The translations under genes and the position numbers were made by a program. Source: Hydrogenophaga sp. (GTDB lineage Bacteria > Pseudomonadota > Gammaproteobacteria > Burkholderiales > Burkholderiaceae_C). Taken from it: 64,000 nucleotides of DNA. The DNA lies in the NCBI RefSeq assembly GCF_018780385.1, contig NZ_JADMJO010000018.1, forward strand, positions 1 through 64,000, written 5' to 3'. This document shows positions 41,437 through 50,674 of the stretch, piece by piece. Under the pieces are notes generated by a model that searched no databases, was not told the DNA's origin, and saw only the letters and a program-made list of their open reading frames with translations. Each line of letters starts with the position of its first letter. Position 1 is the first letter of the stretch.

Positions 41437-42603
41437 ATGACTACCACCCACGACAGCGAACGCGCTGAACAACTGACCATGCTGCGCGAAAGCGCGCTCA
41501 GTTTCGTCACCAAAGAATCACCACTCAACCGTGCCCGCGCCCTGCGCCAACAGGTGCCGGGCTACGACCGCCGCTTCTGGAGCGCCCTGGCCGAGCAGGG
41601 CTGGACCGGGCTGCTGGTGCCCGAACAATTGGGCGGCTACGCCCAGGGTTTCGCTGAGATGGCCGAGGTGGCGGCCGCCCTGGCTTCTCAGGTCGCGCCC
41701 GAACCGGTGGTGCCGGTGCTGGTGTTTGCCGGCCGACTGCTGTCCCATGTGGGTGCCACCGAGCTATCGATGCGTCTCTTGACCGAACTCGCCGAGGGTC
41801 GCACGCTACCCGCCGTGGCCTGGCAGGAAGATGTAACCGGCGCGAAAGACCAGCCCGGTCTGGCCGCGACCCGGCTGGAGCGCCAGGGCGACTCCCTGCT
41901 GATACATGGCTACAAGCGCCATGTACGCCCCGGTGCCGGGGCCGACGGCTACATCGTCAGCGCCACCAACCCACAAGGTCTGGTCCTGGTGTGGGTGCCG
42001 GCCGATGCATCCGGCCTTACCCTGTCGAGCCAGCCGCTGGCCGACGGCAGCTATGCAGCACAGCTCAACTTGAACAGCGTTCGCCTGCCCGCCAGCCACC
42101 TGCTGGCCGAAGGGGCCGCCGCCGCGGCCGCGCTGACCCGCGCCTACGACGAAACCCTGGTACTGGCCAGCGTTGAACTGCTGGCCCTTGTGCGCAGCAT
42201 GCTGACCATGACACAAGACTACCTGCGAACGCGGATCCAGTTCGGCAAGCCGATAGGCAGCTTCCAGTCACTGCAGCACCGCACTGTGGACCTGTTGATT
42301 CAGCAGGAACTGACTGCCAGCGTGGTGACGCAGGCTCTGGCCCTGCTAGATGACCCGGCCGCCGACGCCAGCGCGCGCTCTGCCCTGGCAAGCCGCGTCA
42401 AGTCGCGCGCGTCGGATGCGGGGCTGCAGGTGGCGCGGGAGGCGGTGCAACTGCACGGCGCCATCGGCGTCACCGACGAATACGACCTGGGCCTGTATCT
42501 GCAGCGTGCTCTGGTGTTGGCCGCCTGGCTGGGCAATGGCAACCAGCAGCGCCGCCGCTACGCCAACCTCACCCAAAACGCCACCGCGCAGGAGCACGCA
42601 TGA
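41437..42603 (+). CDS. Acyl-CoA dehydrogenase-like subunit (ACAD 5), probable non-catalytic partner
   Basis: A 388-residue protein with the acyl-CoA dehydrogenase fold but weak motifs: the FAD loop segment and the TNG-type motif are not recognisable, and there is no catalytic Glu in the C-terminal region (LGLYLQRALVLAAW). VQLHGAIGVTDEYDL keeps the dimer motif. Its stop overlaps the start of ACAD 6 by 4 bases. In steroid side-chain degradation, heterotetrameric dehydrogenases (ChsE1-ChsE2) are built from such degenerate/catalytic pairs, so a heteromeric enzyme is likely. Confidence 0.84.
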   Translation: MTTTHDSERAEQLTMLRESALSFVTKESPLNRARALRQQVPGYDRRFWSALAEQGWTGLLVPEQLGGYAQGFAEMAEVAAALASQVAPEPVVPVLVFAGRLLSHVGATELSMRLLTELAEGRTLPAVAWQEDVTGAKDQPGLAATRLERQGDSLLIHGYKRHVRPGAGADGYIVSATNPQGLVLVWVPADASGLTLSSQPLADGSYAAQLNLNSVRLPASHLLAEGAAAAAALTRAYDETLVLASVELLALVRSMLTMTQDYLRTRIQFGKPIGSFQSLQHRTVDLLIQQELTASVVTQALALLDDPAADASARSALASRVKSRASDAGLQVAREAVQLHGAIGVTDEYDLGLYLQRALVLAAWLGNGNQQRRRYANLTQNATAQEHA

Positions 42604-43769
42604 ACACCACCGCCTCCACTTCCACTGACTGGAATGCGTTCGACAACGCCAGCTTTCGCGCCACACTGCGCGAATTCTTTGAAGAACATTTCCCCAGCGA
42701 ATGGCGCTACCCGCAACGGCGCCTGCGCTGGTCCGAAATCGGCCCTTGGTACCTGAGGCTTTCAGAAAAAGGCTGGGTCGCGCCGAGTTGGCCCACGCAG
42801 TACGGCGGTATGGGACTCTCACCCGAGAAACTCATCATCTTCATTGAAGAGCAGGAGCGCTGGGGCGTGGCGCGCGCGCCCGACATGGGCATCACCATGG
42901 TCGGCCCGCTGCTGATCAACCATGGCAACGACGCCCAGCGCGCCTACTACCTGCCCAAGATCATTTCCGGTGAGCACATCTGGTGCCAGGGTTACTCGGA
43001 ACCCAATTCGGGCTCCGACCTGGCCAGTCTGCGCACCGAGGCGGTGGTCGGTGGCAACGATTTTATCGTCAACGGGCAAAAGACCTGGACCACGCTGGCA
43101 CAGGACGCCACCCACTTTTTCCTGCTGGTGCGCACCGACAAATCGGCCAAGAAGCAGGAAGGCATCAGCTTTTTGCTGGTCGACATGAACACGCCGGGCA
43201 TCACGGTGCGCCCCATCCGCAACATCGCGGGCAGCGAAGACTTCTGCGAGGTCTTCCTGGAAAACGTGCGCGTGCCGCGCACCAGCATCGTCGGCGAGCT
43301 TAACAAGGGCTGGACCATCGCCAAGGCGCTGCTCGGATTCGAGCGCATCTTCCTGGGCAGCCCCAAACAAAGCCAGTACGCGCTGGCGCGCGTGCAGGAA
43401 GCCGCGCAGCGCCTCGGCCTGTTCGAAGACACCGGCTTCGTGGACCGCTACACCAAGCTGGCGCTGGACGTGTCCGACCTGGGCGCGCTCTATGGCCGTT
43501 TCATCGATCAAGTCAAGCGCGGCGAAACCCTGGGACCCGATGTCTCGATGCTCAAGCTGTTCGCCACCGAAACCTATTCGCGGCTGGCCGACCTGCTGGT
43601 CGATGTCATGGGATCGAGTGGCGGCACGCCCGGCTCCACAGCCCTGCCCGGTGGCAAAACCGATGCGTTGACCACCTTCTACAATGCGCGCCCGGCCACC
43701 ATCTACGGCGGCAGCAACGAAGTGCAACGCAACATCCTGGCTTCCAGCGTGCTGAAGTTGCCGTCATGA
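42600..43769 (+). CDS. Acyl-CoA dehydrogenase (ACAD 6), catalytic partner of ACAD 5
   Basis: A 389-residue acyl-CoA dehydrogenase with GYSEPNSGSDLASLRT (FAD loop), VNGQKTWTTLAQ, a glutamate in LLGFERIFLGS suitable as catalytic base, and ATIYGGSNEVQRNIL at the C-terminus. It is linked by 4-base overlaps to ACAD 5 upstream and to the DUF35 gene downstream. The ACAD-ACAD-DUF35-Ltp order matches the logic of the mycobacterial igr operon, where the pair dehydrogenates a propanoyl-CoA side chain. Confidence 0.9.
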   Translation: MNTTASTSTDWNAFDNASFRATLREFFEEHFPSEWRYPQRRLRWSEIGPWYLRLSEKGWVAPSWPTQYGGMGLSPEKLIIFIEEQERWGVARAPDMGITMVGPLLINHGNDAQRAYYLPKIISGEHIWCQGYSEPNSGSDLASLRTEAVVGGNDFIVNGQKTWTTLAQDATHFFLLVRTDKSAKKQEGISFLLVDMNTPGITVRPIRNIAGSEDFCEVFLENVRVPRTSIVGELNKGWTIAKALLGFERIFLGSPKQSQYALARVQEAAQRLGLFEDTGFVDRYTKLALDVSDLGALYGRFIDQVKRGETLGPDVSMLKLFATETYSRLADLLVDVMGSSGGTPGSTALPGGKTDALTTFYNARPATIYGGSNEVQRNILASSVLKLPS

Positions 43770-44173
43770 GCGCATCGGGCTATCCGGCATTTGACGGCTG
43801 CGGCCCGGACGCGCTGTTCGCGCAAGGGTTGGCGCAAGGTCGCTTTAAAATCCAATGTTGCAGCGCCTGCGGTCAGCATGTGTTTTATCCGCGCGTGCTG
43901 TGCACCCATTGCGGTTCGGCCCGACTCGAATGGGTGGACCCCAGTGGGGTCGGCAGCGTCTATTCCAGCACCACGGTGCGCCGCAAGCCACAGGCCGGCG
44001 GCGACTACAACGTGGCGCTGGTGGACTTGGCGGAAGGGCCGCGGCTGATGTCGCGCATCGACGGCATTGCGCCTGACCAGGTACACATCGGCATGCGCGT
44101 GCAGGCCCTCGTGATCGATGATCCTGCCAAGGGCAAGTTGCTGGTCTTCATCCCCGAAGGCGCCACACCATGA
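43766..44173 (+). CDS. DUF35 zinc-ribbon/OB-fold protein (second copy)
   Basis: A 135-residue DUF35 protein with the zinc ribbon cysteines at about 32, 35, 46 and 49 (CSAC and CTHC), followed by an OB fold (VDPSGVGSVYSSTTVRR). It overlaps ACAD 6 and the Ltp-like gene by 4 bases each. It is the second such partner protein in the window and is clearly divergent from the one at 15970. It probably forms a complex with the Ltp-like protein encoded next. Confidence 0.89.
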   Translation: MSASGYPAFDGCGPDALFAQGLAQGRFKIQCCSACGQHVFYPRVLCTHCGSARLEWVDPSGVGSVYSSTTVRRKPQAGGDYNVALVDLAEGPRLMSRIDGIAPDQVHIGMRVQALVIDDPAKGKLLVFIPEGATP

Positions 44174-45327
44174 GCGCCACCTCTTCCCTGCGCGGCGCGG
44201 CAGCTATTGTAGGCGCCAGCCTGGGCGGCGTGCCCATGGCCCCTGGTCGCAGCGCGCTCGAAATTTTGGCTGAAGCGGTGCACGGCGCGCTGGCCGATGC
44301 AGGCTTGAAGCTGTCCGATGTCGATGGCCTGTTCACCGGCTCGTCCTATCACTTCCTTGCAGGTTTATCGGTGGCCGAATATCTGGGTATCCATCCCAAG
44401 TTCTGCGAAGCCACGATGGTCGGCGGCTCGTCTTATGTGGGCCACCTGCTCACTGCGGCCATGGCGCTGCACACCGGCCAGTGCGACGTGGCGCTCATTT
44501 GCTACGGCAGCAACCAGGGCTCGGGCTTCGGCAAGCTCAAGTCGATGGCCGAAACGCCCTTGTACGAGGCGCCATACGAGCCACGCTACCCGATCTCCAG
44601 CTACGCCCTGGCCGCAGCGCGCCACATGCACCAATACGGCACCACGCGCGAGGACCTGGCGCACATCGCGGTGGCAGCGCGCCAGTGGGCACAACTCAAT
44701 CCGCTGGCCCACACGCGAGATCCACTCAGCATCGGACAGGTGCTGGCTTCGCGGCTGGTGAGCGATCCGCTGTCGGTGCTCGATTGCTGCCTGGTCACCG
44801 ACGGCGGCGGCGCTCTGGTGCTGGTGCGCAGCGAGCGGGCGAAAGACTTTCCCAAGCCACCGGTCTATGTGCTGGGCGCGGCCGCGGCCACCTGGCACCG
44901 CCAGATCGGCTCCATGCCCGACCTGACGGTCACCGCCGCCGCCGAGTCCGGGCCGCGCGCCTTCGCCATGGCCGGACTGGCCCCGAAGGACGTGGACGTG
45001 CTGGGGTTGTACGACGCCTTCACCATCAACACGCTGCTGTTCCTCGAAGACCTGGGCTTTTGCGCCAAGGGAGAAGGTGGCGCTTTCGTGCGCAACGGGC
45101 GCATCGCACCGGGGGGCGATTTGCCGGTCAATACCAATGGCGGCGGTCTGTCGTGCTGTCACCCTGGCATGTACGGCATGTTCCTGCTGATCGAGGCCGT
45201 GCAGCAACTGCGCGCCGAGGCCGGCGACCGCCAGGTACCGGGCGCAGAGATCGCCCTGTGTCACGGCAACGGCGGCGTTCTCTCCAGCCAGGTGACGGCC
45301 CTGCTGGGCACGGCCGCCACCGTCTGA
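44170..45327 (+). CDS. Ltp-type thiolase-fold protein, probable acyl-CoA aldolase (second copy)
   Basis: A 385-residue homologue of the protein at 16377. The position of the thiolase cysteine is occupied by serine (MVGGSSYVGH, residues 83-92). Motifs LYDAFTINTLLFLEDLGFC, GEGGAFV and SCCHPGMYG are present, offering the two tyrosines proposed for Ltp2 aldolases. It overlaps the DUF35 gene by 4 bases. Expected reaction: retro-aldol cleavage of a 3-hydroxyacyl-CoA whose beta-carbon is fully substituted and cannot undergo thiolysis. Confidence 0.86.
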   Translation: MSATSSLRGAAAIVGASLGGVPMAPGRSALEILAEAVHGALADAGLKLSDVDGLFTGSSYHFLAGLSVAEYLGIHPKFCEATMVGGSSYVGHLLTAAMALHTGQCDVALICYGSNQGSGFGKLKSMAETPLYEAPYEPRYPISSYALAAARHMHQYGTTREDLAHIAVAARQWAQLNPLAHTRDPLSIGQVLASRLVSDPLSVLDCCLVTDGGGALVLVRSERAKDFPKPPVYVLGAAAATWHRQIGSMPDLTVTAAAESGPRAFAMAGLAPKDVDVLGLYDAFTINTLLFLEDLGFCAKGEGGAFVRNGRIAPGGDLPVNTNGGGLSCCHPGMYGMFLLIEAVQQLRAEAGDRQVPGAEIALCHGNGGVLSSQVTALLGTAATV

Positions 45328-45357
45328 TTTTTTACATCAACAACCAGGAGTCATTTC

Positions 45358-46278
45358 ATGAACAAGGGCACCATGCTGCAAGACAAAGTGGCCGTGGTCA
45401 CCGGCGCGGGCCGGGGCATCGGCCGCGACATCGCACTGCTGATGGCGTCGCAAGGGGCCAAGGTGGTGGTCAACGACATCGGCGCCTCGGTAGGCGGCGA
45501 AGGCAATGACGCCAGCCACGGCCAGCAGGTGGTCGACGAGATCAAGGCCGCTGGCGGCCAGGCCGTTCTCAGCACCGACAGCGTCTCGACCTGGCCCACG
45601 GCCAACCGCATCATCGAGTGCGCTGCCGACACCTTCGGCCGCATCGACATCGTCGTCAACAACGCCGGAATACTGCGCGACCGCCTGTTCTTCAACATGT
45701 CGCCCGAGGAGTGGAGCGCCGTCATCGACGTGCACCTCAACGGCAGCTTCTTCACCTCGCGCGCCGCCGCCCCGCATTTCAAGACGCAGAAGTCGGGCGC
45801 CTATGTGCACATGACCTCGACCTCGGGCCTGATCGGCAACTTGGGTCAGGCCAACTACGCCGCTGCCAAGCTGGGCATCGTGGCCATGTCGCGCCACATC
45901 GCCGGCGACATGCAGCGCTACAACGTGCGATCCAACTGCATCTCGCCCTTTGCCTGGAGTCGCATGATCGGCGCCATCCCCACCGACACGCCCGAGCAGC
46001 AGGCGCGCGTGGAAAAACTAAAAAAACTTGGAACCCAGCAGATTGCGCCCATGGCCACCTTCCTGGCCAGCGATGCCGCGGCCGACGTCACGGCCCAGAT
46101 CTTCGCCGTGCGCGGCAACGAGATCTTCCTCATGAGCCAGTCGCGCCCGATCCGCGGCATGCACACCGCCGAGGGCTGGACACCCGAGACCATCGCCGAG
46201 CGCGTGCTGCCCGCCATGAAGCAGAACTTCTATCCGCTTGAGAGCTCGAACATCGTGTTCTCCTGGGATCCCGTCTGA
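45358..46278 (+). CDS. HSD17B4-type short-chain dehydrogenase ((3R)-hydroxyacyl-CoA dehydrogenase)
   Basis: A 306-residue SDR similar to the dehydrogenase domain of peroxisomal multifunctional enzyme 2 (HSD17B4). The cofactor motif VTGAGRGIGRDIA, the acidic loop NDIGAS, NNAGILRD and the active-site YAAAK are all present. The C-terminus is extended (TAEGWTPETIAERV) as in that group. The MaoC-type hydratase encoded next supplies the matching hydratase 2 activity, so the two genes equal the two activities of the eukaryotic multifunctional enzyme. Confidence 0.9.
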   Translation: MNKGTMLQDKVAVVTGAGRGIGRDIALLMASQGAKVVVNDIGASVGGEGNDASHGQQVVDEIKAAGGQAVLSTDSVSTWPTANRIIECAADTFGRIDIVVNNAGILRDRLFFNMSPEEWSAVIDVHLNGSFFTSRAAAPHFKTQKSGAYVHMTSTSGLIGNLGQANYAAAKLGIVAMSRHIAGDMQRYNVRSNCISPFAWSRMIGAIPTDTPEQQARVEKLKKLGTQQIAPMATFLASDAAADVTAQIFAVRGNEIFLMSQSRPIRGMHTAEGWTPETIAERVLPAMKQNFYPLESSNIVFSWDPV

Positions 46279-46289
46279 CGCCATCCACC

Positions 46290-47147
46290 ATGGCGATCAA
46301 CTACGAGCAACTGATGGCATGGCCGTTCGAGGACGTGCGCCATCACTACACCCAGCGCGACACCATGCTCTATGCGCTGGGCGTCGGCCTGGGCACCGAC
46401 CCGACCGACGAGACCGAGCTTCGCTTTGTCTATGAGAAAGACTTGCTGGCGCTGCCCACACTGCCGGTGGTGCTTGGCTATCCCGGTATGTGGCTCAAGG
46501 ACCCGGCCACCGGTATTGACTGGGTGCGACTGGTGCATGGCGAACAGGGTCTGCGGCTGCACCGGCCGGTGCCCCCCGAGGGCGAAGTGATCGGGCGCAC
46601 GCGGGTGAGCCAGATCATCGACAAGGGGCTGGACAAGGGGGCGCTGATCTACACCGAGCGCACGGTGACGGACGCCGCCAGCGGCGAACTGCTGGCCATG
46701 CTGACCTCAACCACCTTCTGCCGCGCCGACGGTGGCTTTGGCGGCCCGGCAGGGCCGGTCAAAACCGTGCATGAGTTGCCCACGCGCGCGGCTGATCACA
46801 GTGTCGATTTCGCCACCCAGCCGCGCTCCGCGCTGATCTACCGGCTCTCGGGCGACTACAACCCGCTGCACGCCGAACCCGCGGTGGCAAGCGCCGCCGG
46901 CTTCAAGCAGCCCATCCTGCACGGCCTGGCCACCTACGGCATCGCGGGCTGGGCACTCACCCAGCGCGTCTGCGACGGCGACCCGAGCGCCCTGCAGTCG
47001 CTGGATGTGCGTTTTTCGTCACCCGTTTATCCCGGTGAAACGATACGCACCGAGATCTGGGTGGACGGCAACGTCGTTTCCTTTCGCGCCAGCGCCGTCG
47101 AACGCGACATCGTCGTGCTGAACAACGGACGCGCCGAGCTGCGATGA
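46290..47147 (+). CDS. MaoC-family (R)-specific enoyl-CoA hydratase 2
   Basis: A 285-residue double-hot-dog enoyl-CoA hydratase 2. The catalytic motif YRLSGDYNPLHAEP (Asp and His) and GFKQPILHGLATYGIAG are complete in the C-terminal half; the N-terminal half is the non-catalytic substrate domain. It lies 11 bases after the HSD17B4-type dehydrogenase. Together they would carry out hydration and oxidation through (3R)-hydroxyacyl-CoA intermediates, as used for branched-chain and steroid side-chain beta-oxidation. Confidence 0.91.
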   Translation: MAINYEQLMAWPFEDVRHHYTQRDTMLYALGVGLGTDPTDETELRFVYEKDLLALPTLPVVLGYPGMWLKDPATGIDWVRLVHGEQGLRLHRPVPPEGEVIGRTRVSQIIDKGLDKGALIYTERTVTDAASGELLAMLTSTTFCRADGGFGGPAGPVKTVHELPTRAADHSVDFATQPRSALIYRLSGDYNPLHAEPAVASAAGFKQPILHGLATYGIAGWALTQRVCDGDPSALQSLDVRFSSPVYPGETIRTEIWVDGNVVSFRASAVERDIVVLNNGRAELR

Positions 47148-47159
47148 CCGTCCATTGCC

Positions 47160-47190
<31 letters not shown>

Positions 47191-47208
47191 TTTTCAAGGA
47201 GCCTCCAG

Positions 47209-48012
47209 ATGAACTACGCTGACTTTCAATTCCTCAAGTTCGACCACAAGCCCAACGGTGTGCTGGTCATCACCATCAACCGCCCCGAAGTCATGAATGC
47301 CACCAACGGCCGGCTGCACTGGGAACTGACCAAGATCTGGGGCGTGGTCACTGACGATGCCAAGACCAAGGTGGCGGTCATCACCGGCGCGGGCGACCAG
47401 GCTTTCTCGGCCGGCGGCGACCTGGAATGGGTGGCCGGCATGGTCGGCAATCCCAAGGAAATCGCCAACACCATGACCGAGGCTTCGGACGTGGTCTACA
47501 ACATGATGGCCTGCGACAAGCCCATCATCTCGGCCATCAACGGCGTGGCCGTCGGTGCCGGTCTGGCTGTCGCCTTCTTGGCCGACATCAGCATCATGGC
47601 CGAGGAGGCCAAGATCACCGATGGCCACGTCAAGATCGGCGTCGCCGCTGGCGACCATGCCGCCATCCTGTGGCCGCTGCTGTGCGGCATGGCCAAGGCC
47701 AAGTACTACCTGATGACGGCCGAGTTCGTCAACGGCAAGGAAGCCGAGCGCATCGGCCTGGTGAGCCTGTGCGTGCCGCGCGCCGAGCTGATGGACAAGG
47801 CTATGGCCGTGGCCAACAAGCTTGCCGCCGGCAGCCAGCAAGCCATCCGCTTGACCAAACGGTCGCTCAACGGCTGGATGAACATGGCGCGCCCGATCTT
47901 CGAAAGCTCGCTGGCTATGGAAATGCTGTGCTTCCTGGGCGAGGATGCCAAGGAGGGCGTGGCCTCGGTGCGCGAGAAGCGCGCGCCCAAGTTCCCCTCG
48001 GCCCAGGTCTGA
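47209..48012 (+). CDS. Crotonase-family protein lacking both usual catalytic glutamates
   Basis: A 267-residue crotonase. The start at ATG 47209 has an AAGGAG site 8 bases ahead. The oxyanion-loop segment reads [14 protein letters not shown] in place of GGGCELA, and the second site reads [16 protein letters not shown] with His in place of Glu, so neither classic glutamate is present. Proteins with DGH and [11 protein letters not shown] form a distinct subfamily that I cannot tie to a known reaction. It may act as isomerase, hydrolase or C-C lyase on an acyl-CoA. Confidence 0.83.
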   Translation: MNYADFQFLKFDHKPNGVLVITINRPEVMNATNGRLHWELTKIWGVVTDDAKTKVAVITGAGDQAFSAGGDLEWVAGMVGNPKEIANTMTEASDVVYNMMACDKPIISAINGVAVGAGLAVAFLADISIMAEEAKITDGHVKIGVAAGDHAAILWPLLCGMAKAKYYLMTAEFVNGKEAERIGLVSLCVPRAELMDKAMAVANKLAAGSQQAIRLTKRSLNGWMNMARPIFESSLAMEMLCFLGEDAKEGVASVREKRAPKFPSAQV

Positions 48013-48078
48013 TTGAGTTCGCTCCTTCTCCCTCTGAGGGAAGGAGCCAGAACTCCCGAACACACAGGAGAACACCCC

Positions 48079-49245
48079 ATGGATTTCGCACTGAACCAAG
48101 AACAACGAATGATCTACGAGTACGGAGACCGTATCTCGAAGCAGTTCGACCACAGCTACTGGCGCGGCTACGCCGACAAGAACGAGCGCCCCACGGAGCT
48201 GTACCAGCAAATCACCAACGATGGCTTTCTCGGCATCATGGTCCCCGAGGCCTATGGCGGTGCCGGCCAAGGCATGACCGAGATGCTGCTCTTCATGGAG
48301 GGCCTTGCCAACAACGGTATTCCGCTGCTGAACCTGGTGGTCGGCCCGACCATGACCATGGGCCTGCTGGCCAAGCACGCCAGCGAGGAGATGAAGCGCC
48401 GCTTTCTGCCGGGCGGCTGCACCGGCGACATCAAGTTCTGCTTCGCCATCACCGAACCGAACGCCGGCTCGAACTCGATCGAGATCACCAGCATCGCCAA
48501 GTCCGACGGACAGGGCGGATTCAAGCTCAACGGCCAGAAGGTCTTCATCACCGATGCCAACTGCGCCGACTACGCCATGGTCGTCACGCGCACCACAGCG
48601 CGCGCCGACGTGAAGAAGAAAACCGACGGCTTCACCATCTTCATGGTCGACATGAAAAAAAAGGGCATCAGCAAGACGCTGATTCCGGTTGCCTTCCCTG
48701 TTCCCGAGACACAATGGCAACTGTTCTTCGACAACGTGGAACTCACCGAGGCCGATGTACTGGGCGAAGTCGGCAAGGGCTTCAACATCTTGTTCGACAC
48801 GCTCAACCCCGAGCGCATCATCCTCTCGGGCTTGTGCACCGGTGTCGGGCGTTTCGCCTTGAAGAAGGCGGTTGCCTATGCCAATGATCGCAAGGTGTTC
48901 AACAACACCCCCATTGGCGCCTACCAAGGCGTGCAGCACCCGCTGGCGATTGCCCGCAGCGAAATCGAAATGGCCTCGCTGATGGCGCTCAAGGCCGCTT
49001 GGGCCTTCGACCAGGGCCTGCCTGCGGGGGAGTTTGCCAACATCGCCAAGTACGCTGGTGCCGAAGCCGGCATCCATGCAGTTGACGCAGCCATCCAGAC
49101 ACATGGCGGCAACGGCTTCACCAAGGAATACGGCATTTACGACCTGTACGGCTTGGTTCGACTGCTGCGCACGGCCCCGTTGAACCGCGAGCTGGTGTTG
49201 AACTACATCGCCGAGCATGTGATGGGCCTACCGCGCTCGTATTGA
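48079..49245 (+). CDS. Acyl-CoA dehydrogenase (ACAD 7), paralogue of ACAD 4
   Basis: A 388-residue acyl-CoA dehydrogenase with AITEPNAGSNSIEITSI, LNGQKVFITDANCADYAMV and TLNPERIILSG (Glu as candidate base). The C-terminus lacks EGT and ends GLPRSY, as in ACAD 4. Same length, same start pattern and same ends indicate an ancient duplication. CACAGGAG precedes the ATG. It may desaturate a different chain position than ACAD 4. Confidence 0.9.
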   Translation: MDFALNQEQRMIYEYGDRISKQFDHSYWRGYADKNERPTELYQQITNDGFLGIMVPEAYGGAGQGMTEMLLFMEGLANNGIPLLNLVVGPTMTMGLLAKHASEEMKRRFLPGGCTGDIKFCFAITEPNAGSNSIEITSIAKSDGQGGFKLNGQKVFITDANCADYAMVVTRTTARADVKKKTDGFTIFMVDMKKKGISKTLIPVAFPVPETQWQLFFDNVELTEADVLGEVGKGFNILFDTLNPERIILSGLCTGVGRFALKKAVAYANDRKVFNNTPIGAYQGVQHPLAIARSEIEMASLMALKAAWAFDQGLPAGEFANIAKYAGAEAGIHAVDAAIQTHGGNGFTKEYGIYDLYGLVRLLRTAPLNRELVLNYIAEHVMGLPRSY

Positions 49246-49254
49246 CAGGCCACC

Positions 49255-50472
49255 ATGAGCAACAACGCTCCCCTTCCCTCCTTCGGTGCCCTGGCCGGCC
49301 TGAAGGTGATCGACCTCTCTCGCGTGCTCGGTGGCCCGTACTGCGGACAGATCCTGGCCGACCACGGCGCGCAGGTCATCAAGGTCGAGCCGCCCGCCGG
49401 CGACGAAACCCGCGCCTGGGGGCCGCCCTTTGCCGACGACGGCACGGCGGCCTACTACAACGGCCTGAACCGCAACAAGCGCGACATCGTGATCGACCTG
49501 TCCAAGCCCGAAGGGCGCGAGATCGTGCTCAAGCTGCTGGTGGACGCCGACGTGCTGATCGAGAACTTCAAGATCGGCACGCTGGAGCGCTGGGGCATCG
49601 GCTATGAGCAAACGCTGCGCGAGCGCTTCCCGCGCCTGATCCACTGCCGGGTCAGCGGCTTCGGTGCCGATGGGCCGCTCGGCGGCGCGCCTGGCTACGA
49701 CGCGGTGGCACAGGCACTGGGCGGCCTGATGAGCGTCAACGGCACGCCGGACACCGGCCCGCTGCGGGTCGGTGTCCCGGTGGTCGACATCGCCACCGGC
49801 CTGTCGGCCGTGATCGGCGTACTGCTGGCGGTGATCGAGCGGCAGCGCTCCGGGCGCGGGCAATTCGTCGAGGCCACGCTGTACGACACCGCCGTGTCGC
49901 TGCTGCACCCGCAAAGTGCCAATTGGTTGCAGTCGGGCCAGACACCCAAGCTCAGCGGCAATGCGCACTCCAACATCGTGCCCTACGACAAGTTCTCGAC
50001 CCAGACCTGTGAGGTCTTCCTGGGCATCGGCAACAACGGACAGTGGAAAAAGCTGTGCGAGTTCCTCGGCCATCCCGAAATGGCGAATGAGCCGCGCTTC
50101 ACCACCAACGCCGACCGTTTTCGGAATCGCGACGCGCTCCGCGCTCTGTTGGAGTCCCATCTGCTGCAGGTAAATGGCGAGTGGCTGTGCCGGGAACTGC
50201 TGGCCGCCGGCATTCCGGCCGGCGCCGTCAGGGCCATTCCGCAGGTATTGACGGACCCCCACACCCTGCATCGGGACATGGTGGTGCAGGTGGAGGGTGT
50301 GCCTGGCATCGGCATCCCGGTCAAGCTGTCACGCACACCGGGGCGCGCCCACAGCGCGCCGCCGCGCTTCGGCCAACACACACGCGAACTACTCATTGAG
50401 CACGGCTACGGCGCCGCCACCATTGACGCCCTGATCTCGCGAGGAACCATCGTGGAACACCTTGCGGCATGA
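49255..50472 (+). CDS. CaiB/BaiF family (class III) CoA-transferase
   Basis: A 405-residue class III CoA-transferase. The N-terminal LKVIDLSRVLGGPYCGQILADHGA, NRNKRDI and the catalytic aspartate Asp149 in APGYDAVAQ are all present. These enzymes move CoA from one acid to another without ATP cost. It is the last gene of the plus-strand operon that begins at 38116, 9 bases behind ACAD 7. It probably activates the incoming acid or recycles CoA from a product acid. Confidence 0.92.
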   Translation: MSNNAPLPSFGALAGLKVIDLSRVLGGPYCGQILADHGAQVIKVEPPAGDETRAWGPPFADDGTAAYYNGLNRNKRDIVIDLSKPEGREIVLKLLVDADVLIENFKIGTLERWGIGYEQTLRERFPRLIHCRVSGFGADGPLGGAPGYDAVAQALGGLMSVNGTPDTGPLRVGVPVVDIATGLSAVIGVLLAVIERQRSGRGQFVEATLYDTAVSLLHPQSANWLQSGQTPKLSGNAHSNIVPYDKFSTQTCEVFLGIGNNGQWKKLCEFLGHPEMANEPRFTTNADRFRNRDALRALLESHLLQVNGEWLCRELLAAGIPAGAVRAIPQVLTDPHTLHRDMVVQVEGVPGIGIPVKLSRTPGRAHSAPPRFGQHTRELLIEHGYGAATIDALISRGTIVEHLAA

Positions 50473-50508
50473 CCACTGCCTGCCAAAGACTAGGGAAAAC
50501 CCCCTCAT

Positions 50509-50526
50509 ACCTAACTAATGTTAGGT
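50509..50526. promoter_or_regulatory. Perfect palindrome ACCTAAC-TAAT-GTTAGGT, candidate TetR operator
   Basis: A perfect 7-base inverted repeat with a 4-base spacer lies in the 202-base gap between the CoA-transferase and the ABC transporter genes. A related sequence, ATCTAACTACTGTTTGAC, is at 57779-57796 (13 of 18 identical), and a half match is at 38079-38096. All three precede operons of the acyl-CoA region, which makes it a strong candidate binding site for the TetR protein encoded at 59593. Confidence 0.65.
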
Positions 50527-50674
50527 TCCAAAATGGAAATCTTTTATGCAGAACAAAAAGTCAGGTCGACAAGTTGCGCACAGGCAGGTGGTCGACCGTG
50601 CAATGTCATAGGCACCTTCAGTGATAAACACCATCAGTACCAATCTCAAGACCGGAGAAGAGGGGCCGATTCCG

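Noticed and set aside
47194-49218. Minus-strand 674-codon frame over the crotonase and ACAD 7
   Set aside because: Antisense to two strongly conserved genes; no ribosome site or family similarity.
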